From Microbacterium sp. SY138 (GTDB lineage: Bacteria > Actinomycetota > Actinomycetes > Actinomycetales > Microbacteriaceae), in the NCBI RefSeq assembly GCF_039729145.1, contig NZ_CP155793.1, positions 3,348,001 through 3,412,000 of the forward strand: 64,000 nucleotides of DNA, written 5' to 3'. How positions within the stretch are numbered: position 1 is the stretch's first letter; every line of letters starts with the position of its first letter. Positions 60,229-64,000 of this stretch are shown piece after piece. A program made the position numbers and the translations under genes. A model generated the notes under the pieces. It was not told the origin of the DNA, ran no database searches, and was given only the letters and a program-made list of their open reading frames with translations.

Positions 60229-63200
60229 TACTGCACGGGTCTGCTCACCGTCACAATCACTGGGGAATCCTCATCAGACTCCGGTGCGACGAGGACGAAG
60301 CGAACTGTCTCGGCATGCTGAGGTGAGTGGAGTATTTGCTCAAGTCGCCGGGTTGCGGGAGCCGGCGATTTTTTGACGACCGCCTCGTCGATGCCAAGCC
60401 ACCCCGATTCCAAGCGCGGAAAGACTACGAGCACGGCAGGCTCGCAGTCGACGCGAAGAAGAACAGCATCGTCCTCGAGCAGCCACGATCCTTCCAGCCT
60501 TTTCGAGGCTCCCCGGAACTGTTGCGCCTGTTCTTTGCTGATGAACACGCGCAACGCACGAAGTTGGAAAGGCAGCCGCACGAGCGCCCACCCTTGCCCC
60601 GGAACGACGCGAGCATTCCGATGCCTACGGCGCAGGGCCACTAACCTGCCGCAAGCCTCGATGAGTGTCCATAGTGGGCGGTCGGATCGCACACCACGGC
60701 CGCCGGAAACACGATTCCCACTCAGTCCTTCGAGCGCGGCCAACATCTCGTCGTCGATGTCGCCCTCATGAACTGCGGTAGCCAAGCGACAGACGTCCAG
60801 GCGAGACTGGCTCTGCCTCTGCGATAGCTCGATGTCGGCAAAGGCCTGATACAGGCTGCCGACTAGGTCATGGTGAAACGGCACGTCTCCGAGAAACCGA
60901 TGTGTCAGTACCGCCAACCAGGCATTAATCAGGACGTCGGCGACTTCCTCGATCCCGAAGGCGCCGTCAGCAGCGCTCCTCGTTTCTTCCACCGCACGCG
61001 TCGCAGCTTCGAAGCGTCCGAGATAGACGAGGGTTTCCACACGCAGCGCCAACGCAGCACGCCTGAGAAAGTCGGGCGCCGTCGAGTCCGCGATGACTCT
61101 CTCGATACGCACGAGCGCGTCGCCGTCCCGCTCAGCAAGATCGAGAAGCTCGCGCGCGGCCCTGATGTCCTCGAACGCAGGGTGGCCGGCGCGGGAGAGC
61201 TGCCGTTCTAAGGCGCTGTAGGCGACGTCGATCAGTGTCCTGTGCGAAGGATCCTCCCGCGGATTTCGCCTGAGGAGATTGAGCACGGTCTCGAGCTGAT
61301 ACAAGACCGCTGTGCGATCCGACTCGGCGTCATCGACGGGCCACTGATCGAGCATCAGCACGCATTTCGATACGGCGTCGAGAATCTCCGGAGTCGGTCG
61401 TTCCAGCGTCGCCAAGTTAGACGCAATGGCAGCGTGAATCTTCGCTCGCAGTACGGGCGCGTGCTGACCCAGCGTGTTCAACACGTGAAGCTCGAGCTCG
61501 AAGTACTCGAGGCTAATCTCGGGCTGATTCAGCGCGCTCCACAGCACCGCCAGATTTCCCGCGAGGAGCGTGCCATACATCGACGCATAGCCCGATTCCA
61601 GGAGCCATCTCAGCGCAGATGTCGCTGAAGGCGCGACAAGTTCTGCATCCGCCCGAGCCCGCTCGTCGATCGCGCGAGTGACGTGCCCGTATGCAGACTC
61701 GATGACGCTGCGGAGCACCTCAGCGCGTCTGCGCACCGAGTGCCGCGCACGGACCACATGGAGCACGACTTCGTTGACTCGGAAGGTGCTCTGCAGAGAT
61801 CGCGATTGTGCATCCATCCTCCGAGAGGCAAGCGAGAACTCGGCCAAAGCGAAGGCGACCGCGTCCACCACGGCGTCTGGATCGTCCTGAAGCTCCTCGT
61901 CCAGCAGATCGACAGCTGCGGTCACTGCGAGGTTCGCATGGGCGCTTCGCCCTGGGAGATAGGCCATCGTTTCCATGGTCGCGCTCGCCACGCCGTGCCG
62001 CCGGCTTCCCGGACCGGGCGATGACTTCGCTCTCGACTCCAGACCCTCGAGGGCAACCACAACGGCGCGGAGGAGCGTGCTGTGAGTCTTGTATCCCTCC
62101 GGCATCAGCACCTCTTCATCGATGATCTTGCTCATCAAGAGACTCACGTACTGAGGGGCGAACTCGATCCCCCGCCCGGAGGCGCTCAGGTACGCGCAAG
62201 CTAGATCGAGGGTGAGGGGCCAATCATCCAGATCCGCCGAAAGCTGACTCGCCTTCCTCCGCCAATCGGCGCTCGGCGCCGAAACCCCCATTCGCATCTC
62301 TAACAAGGCAATGGAATCGGTACGAGCGAGATGTGGTACCCCATGCGCCCGCCACCCGGACCACGCAACGGCGTTGGTCGACGTCGCGACGATATCCACG
62401 TGTCCGACCAGAGGACGCCACGGCTGAACTTCCTTCGCCGAGGCCGCATTGTCGAACACCAGCAGCCAAGTGTCCGAACTGGCAGCGAAGAGGTCTCGGA
62501 AGGATGCCGCGAGCTCAGCGCCGTCCGTTCTCTCGTCGCCGATCCCCTCGGCCTGCTCTGACTCGCCGAGGATTCGCCGGACCGACTGTCGAATCGTGCT
62601 CAGATCGTGAGCGTCGATCCACAGGATGTGGTCGTATGACGCAGCGCGATCTCTAGCGAAGGAGGCAGCGATAGTCGATTTTCCCGCCCCCGAGAAGCCT
62701 GTCAGAACCGCTCGTCGCGGCTGCCTCGTAGGCATTCCTCGCAGAGCCTCGTCCAGGAAAGCGCGAGCTTCGACACGGGGTATTGCTTCGATGTTGGGGA
62801 TGGGTCCAGCCACAACACCCCAGTCATACGCGCCTCTAGCCTGCGCCACGACATGATCGGCGGGATAGAGCATCCGCTCGATCTGTTCGGCGGGAATCTC
62901 ACAACCTGGGGTGGTCGCAGAACGCTCGAGCAGCCTCATCGCCACGCTGTAGACGAGGATCTCGGACGACTCCCGGCCGGTTCCCCAACCGAAGGACTGG
63001 CGGAGCGCACGAATACGAGCGGCGAGAAACTCGAACGCATCGGGGAGTTGCCAGGCATCGACCACGACTTCGCATCGCGCGATGCGCCCGAGAACCTCGC
63101 TCGTGCTTTCGACGTTGAGAACGGCGCCCGCAGCCTCGAGAGCACCCTGTATCTCTCGCATGACGTCCGTCCCACCCAGAAGCTGCTGACGGGCAGCGTC

Positions 63201-63548
63201 CAGTGCAGCCCCGAGTTGCAGCAATGCTGATGCGACCGGGCGGTTAGTGCGAAAAGTGAATGTGGTGGAGGGCTCTCCTTGGACCATTCGTTCGAACACC
63301 CGAAGCGCTTCGGCGACGGTTACTCGGCGACCTGCAGAGCCAGAGACGCTCGACTTCGCTTGAACGACCCGAACGAACCTGCCCTCCTTGCGAAACGCGT
63401 AGTCGACGATGTCGTCGTCCGCACTCTCGAGGGACAAGGTCCAGTCACGCTCGCCCTGCTCCAAGAGACCGATGACCTCTTCCAGTACGGCAAGGTGCTG
63501 GTACCCAATCCCATACGCCGTCGCAGCCCCACCGCCCCTTCCCACCAT
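60228..63548 (-). CDS. STAND NTPase with N-terminal Cap4/DUF4297-like nuclease domain, candidate antiphage sensor
   Basis: A 1106-residue protein. Residues about 10-200 look like a PD-(D/E)xK nuclease of the DUF4297/Cap4 type: GIGYQHLAVLEEVIGLLEQG, then E41 and the D44-D46 cluster in SLESADDDIVDY and QAK (63-65). An NB-ARC-like ATPase follows: Walker A GFSGAGKST (284-292), Walker B WLLVFDNA (361-368), VDIVATS (384-390) and a GLPL-like WPLTLDLACAYL (443-454). Residues about 540-980 are helical, TPR-like, and the end is beta-rich. The architecture matches Avs-type phage sensors, but is much shorter. GC is clearly lower than the flanks. The 222 bp upstream hold no gene; GAGGA precedes the ATG. 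Confidence 0.85.
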   Translation of the reverse strand: MVGRGGGAATAYGIGYQHLAVLEEVIGLLEQGERDWTLSLESADDDIVDYAFRKEGRFVRVVQAKSSVSGSAGRRVTVAEALRVFERMVQGEPSTTFTFRTNRPVASALLQLGAALDAARQQLLGGTDVMREIQGALEAAGAVLNVESTSEVLGRIARCEVVVDAWQLPDAFEFLAARIRALRQSFGWGTGRESSEILVYSVAMRLLERSATTPGCEIPAEQIERMLYPADHVVAQARGAYDWGVVAGPIPNIEAIPRVEARAFLDEALRGMPTRQPRRAVLTGFSGAGKSTIAASFARDRAASYDHILWIDAHDLSTIRQSVRRILGESEQAEGIGDERTDGAELAASFRDLFAASSDTWLLVFDNAASAKEVQPWRPLVGHVDIVATSTNAVAWSGWRAHGVPHLARTDSIALLEMRMGVSAPSADWRRKASQLSADLDDWPLTLDLACAYLSASGRGIEFAPQYVSLLMSKIIDEEVLMPEGYKTHSTLLRAVVVALEGLESRAKSSPGPGSRRHGVASATMETMAYLPGRSAHANLAVTAAVDLLDEELQDDPDAVVDAVAFALAEFSLASRRMDAQSRSLQSTFRVNEVVLHVVRARHSVRRRAEVLRSVIESAYGHVTRAIDERARADAELVAPSATSALRWLLESGYASMYGTLLAGNLAVLWSALNQPEISLEYFELELHVLNTLGQHAPVLRAKIHAAIASNLATLERPTPEILDAVSKCVLMLDQWPVDDAESDRTAVLYQLETVLNLLRRNPREDPSHRTLIDVAYSALERQLSRAGHPAFEDIRAARELLDLAERDGDALVRIERVIADSTAPDFLRRAALALRVETLVYLGRFEAATRAVEETRSAADGAFGIEEVADVLINAWLAVLTHRFLGDVPFHHDLVGSLYQAFADIELSQRQSQSRLDVCRLATAVHEGDIDDEMLAALEGLSGNRVSGGRGVRSDRPLWTLIEACGRLVALRRRHRNARVVPGQGWALVRLPFQLRALRVFISKEQAQQFRGASKRLEGSWLLEDDAVLLRVDCEPAVLVVFPRLESGWLGIDEAVVKKSPAPATRRLEQILHSPQHAETVRFVLVAPESDEDSPVIVTVSRPVQ

Positions 63549-63758
63549 GGTCTCAGTCCTCTGGAGGGCAGCAAAGGTTGGTCGTGAAGGCGTACGCACC
63601 GAGCCGCGCGGTGCAGCCCGCCGCCGACGGGCACGAGAGTCTCATTGCGCTCTTCCGTACCCTAAGGGTCTGGAGACGCTCCGAATGCACATCGAACATG
63701 CGTCGACAGTATCGAACGGGCAGACAGAAGCAATCGCCAACTCTGCCAATACTCCCCG

Positions 63759-63771
63759 TACGCTGGCCGCA
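63759..63771. repeat. 13-bp direct repeat, right copy, overlapping a leaderless promoter
   Basis: TACGCTGGCCGCA again, here serving as -10 box (TACGCT, 63759-63764) plus the 6-bp gap and the first base of the ATG of the ACT gene. Confidence 0.9.
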
Positions 63772-64000
63772 TGACTACTCTGATCCTCACCGTCGCGGGT
63801 GCAGACCGTCCTGGCCTCGTGGCCGCCGTCGCCGATGTCGTGGATGCGCACGGCGGCAACTGGGAGAACAGCTCACTGGCCGAGCTCGCCGGCACGTTCG
63901 CCGGCGTGATCGAGGTCTCGGTCGCGGATGACCGGGAGGCCGAGCTGTCGTCCGCGCTGCGCGGCCTGCAGGGTCAGGGACTCCTCACGCTCGCCGTGCT
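63771..64000 (+). CDS. ACT domain protein (glycine cleavage regulator GcvR-like), 3' end outside window
   Basis: Only 76 complete codons are present. The start TTLILTVAGADRPGLVAAVADVVDAHGGNW is a clear ACT-domain opening, with the DRPGL ligand-loop motif. It continues with ENSSLAELAGTFAGVIEVSV, as in the two-ACT-domain GcvR-like family. Such proteins bind amino acids and modulate other proteins. The gene appears leaderless. It would have lain about 30 bp downstream of the PLP gene if the NTPase segment were absent. Confidence 0.82.
   Translation, partial: MTTLILTVAGADRPGLVAAVADVVDAHGGNWENSSLAELAGTFAGVIEVSVADDREAELSSALRGLQGQGLLTLAV

Noticed and set aside
63549..63758. Possible small gene or toxin upstream of the NTPase gene
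   Set aside because: Short frames exist on both strands, but none has a ribosome-binding site, a recognisable motif or a hydrophobic segment typical of toxins. I see nothing reportable there.

Overview
The window is chromosomal DNA of a high-GC Gram-positive actinobacterium. Gene content, very GC-rich third codon positions, frequent GTG starts, 1-4 bp start/stop overlaps and many leaderless genes point to Microbacteriaceae, probably Microbacterium. That placement is inference from style and content; no rRNA or other taxonomic marker lies here. I see no tRNA, rRNA, IS element, integrase or CRISPR array.

Left part (1-31 kb): general and amino-acid metabolism. It holds a partial cutC, a MarR/MFS efflux pair, arginine/ornithine/proline catabolism (ddaH, rocD, bifunctional putA), a small XRE-membrane protein-oxidoreductase operon, the proton-translocating transhydrogenase pntAB, and an electron-transfer block (etfBA, a cytochrome b561-type protein with three repeated N-terminal motifs, and a thiolase). 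A MarR/SRPBCC/YdeI operon follows, then a valine-degradation operon (mmsA, acyl-CoA dehydrogenase, mmsB, enoyl-CoA hydratase). The methylcitrate operon (GntR-prpD-prpB-prpC, 30.9-35.1 kb) would consume the propionyl-CoA produced from valine.

Right part (36-60 kb): a carbohydrate island. A plus-strand operon at 37.2-42.5 kb encodes a cupin phosphoglucose isomerase, an FGGY kinase, a D-2-hydroxyacid dehydrogenase, a shikimate-dehydrogenase-like enzyme, a phosphotriesterase-family hydrolase and a small ABM protein; I cannot match this combination to a described pathway. Next come a ribose-type ABC transporter, a tagatose/psicose-epimerase-like enzyme with a divergent LacI regulator, and a complete non-phosphorylating L-fucose-type pathway (mutarotase, dehydrogenase, lactonase, dehydratase, keto-deoxy-acid dehydrogenase, diketo-acid hydrolase) with a FadR-type GntR regulator. 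A transaldolase-like/ribokinase/rbsD/GntR cluster follows. Two operator families tie these operons together: ACCTGTCNTWACAGGT-like sites (37.1, 47.1 and 56.4 kb) and ACATCSGAT sites (47.0, 52.1, 52.3 and 54.95 kb). The ABC transporter promoter region carries both.

Right end (60.2-63.8 kb): a lower-GC, 1106-residue STAND NTPase with an N-terminal Cap4/DUF4297-like nuclease domain, resembling an Avs-type antiphage sensor but compact. It sits between two exact 13-bp direct repeats (60210 and 63759) that look like an insertion scar in front of an ACT-domain gene. This is the strongest candidate for an undescribed system. A dispersed intergenic hairpin-plus-array repeat family (5.2, 36.9 and 53.8 kb) is a second unusual element.
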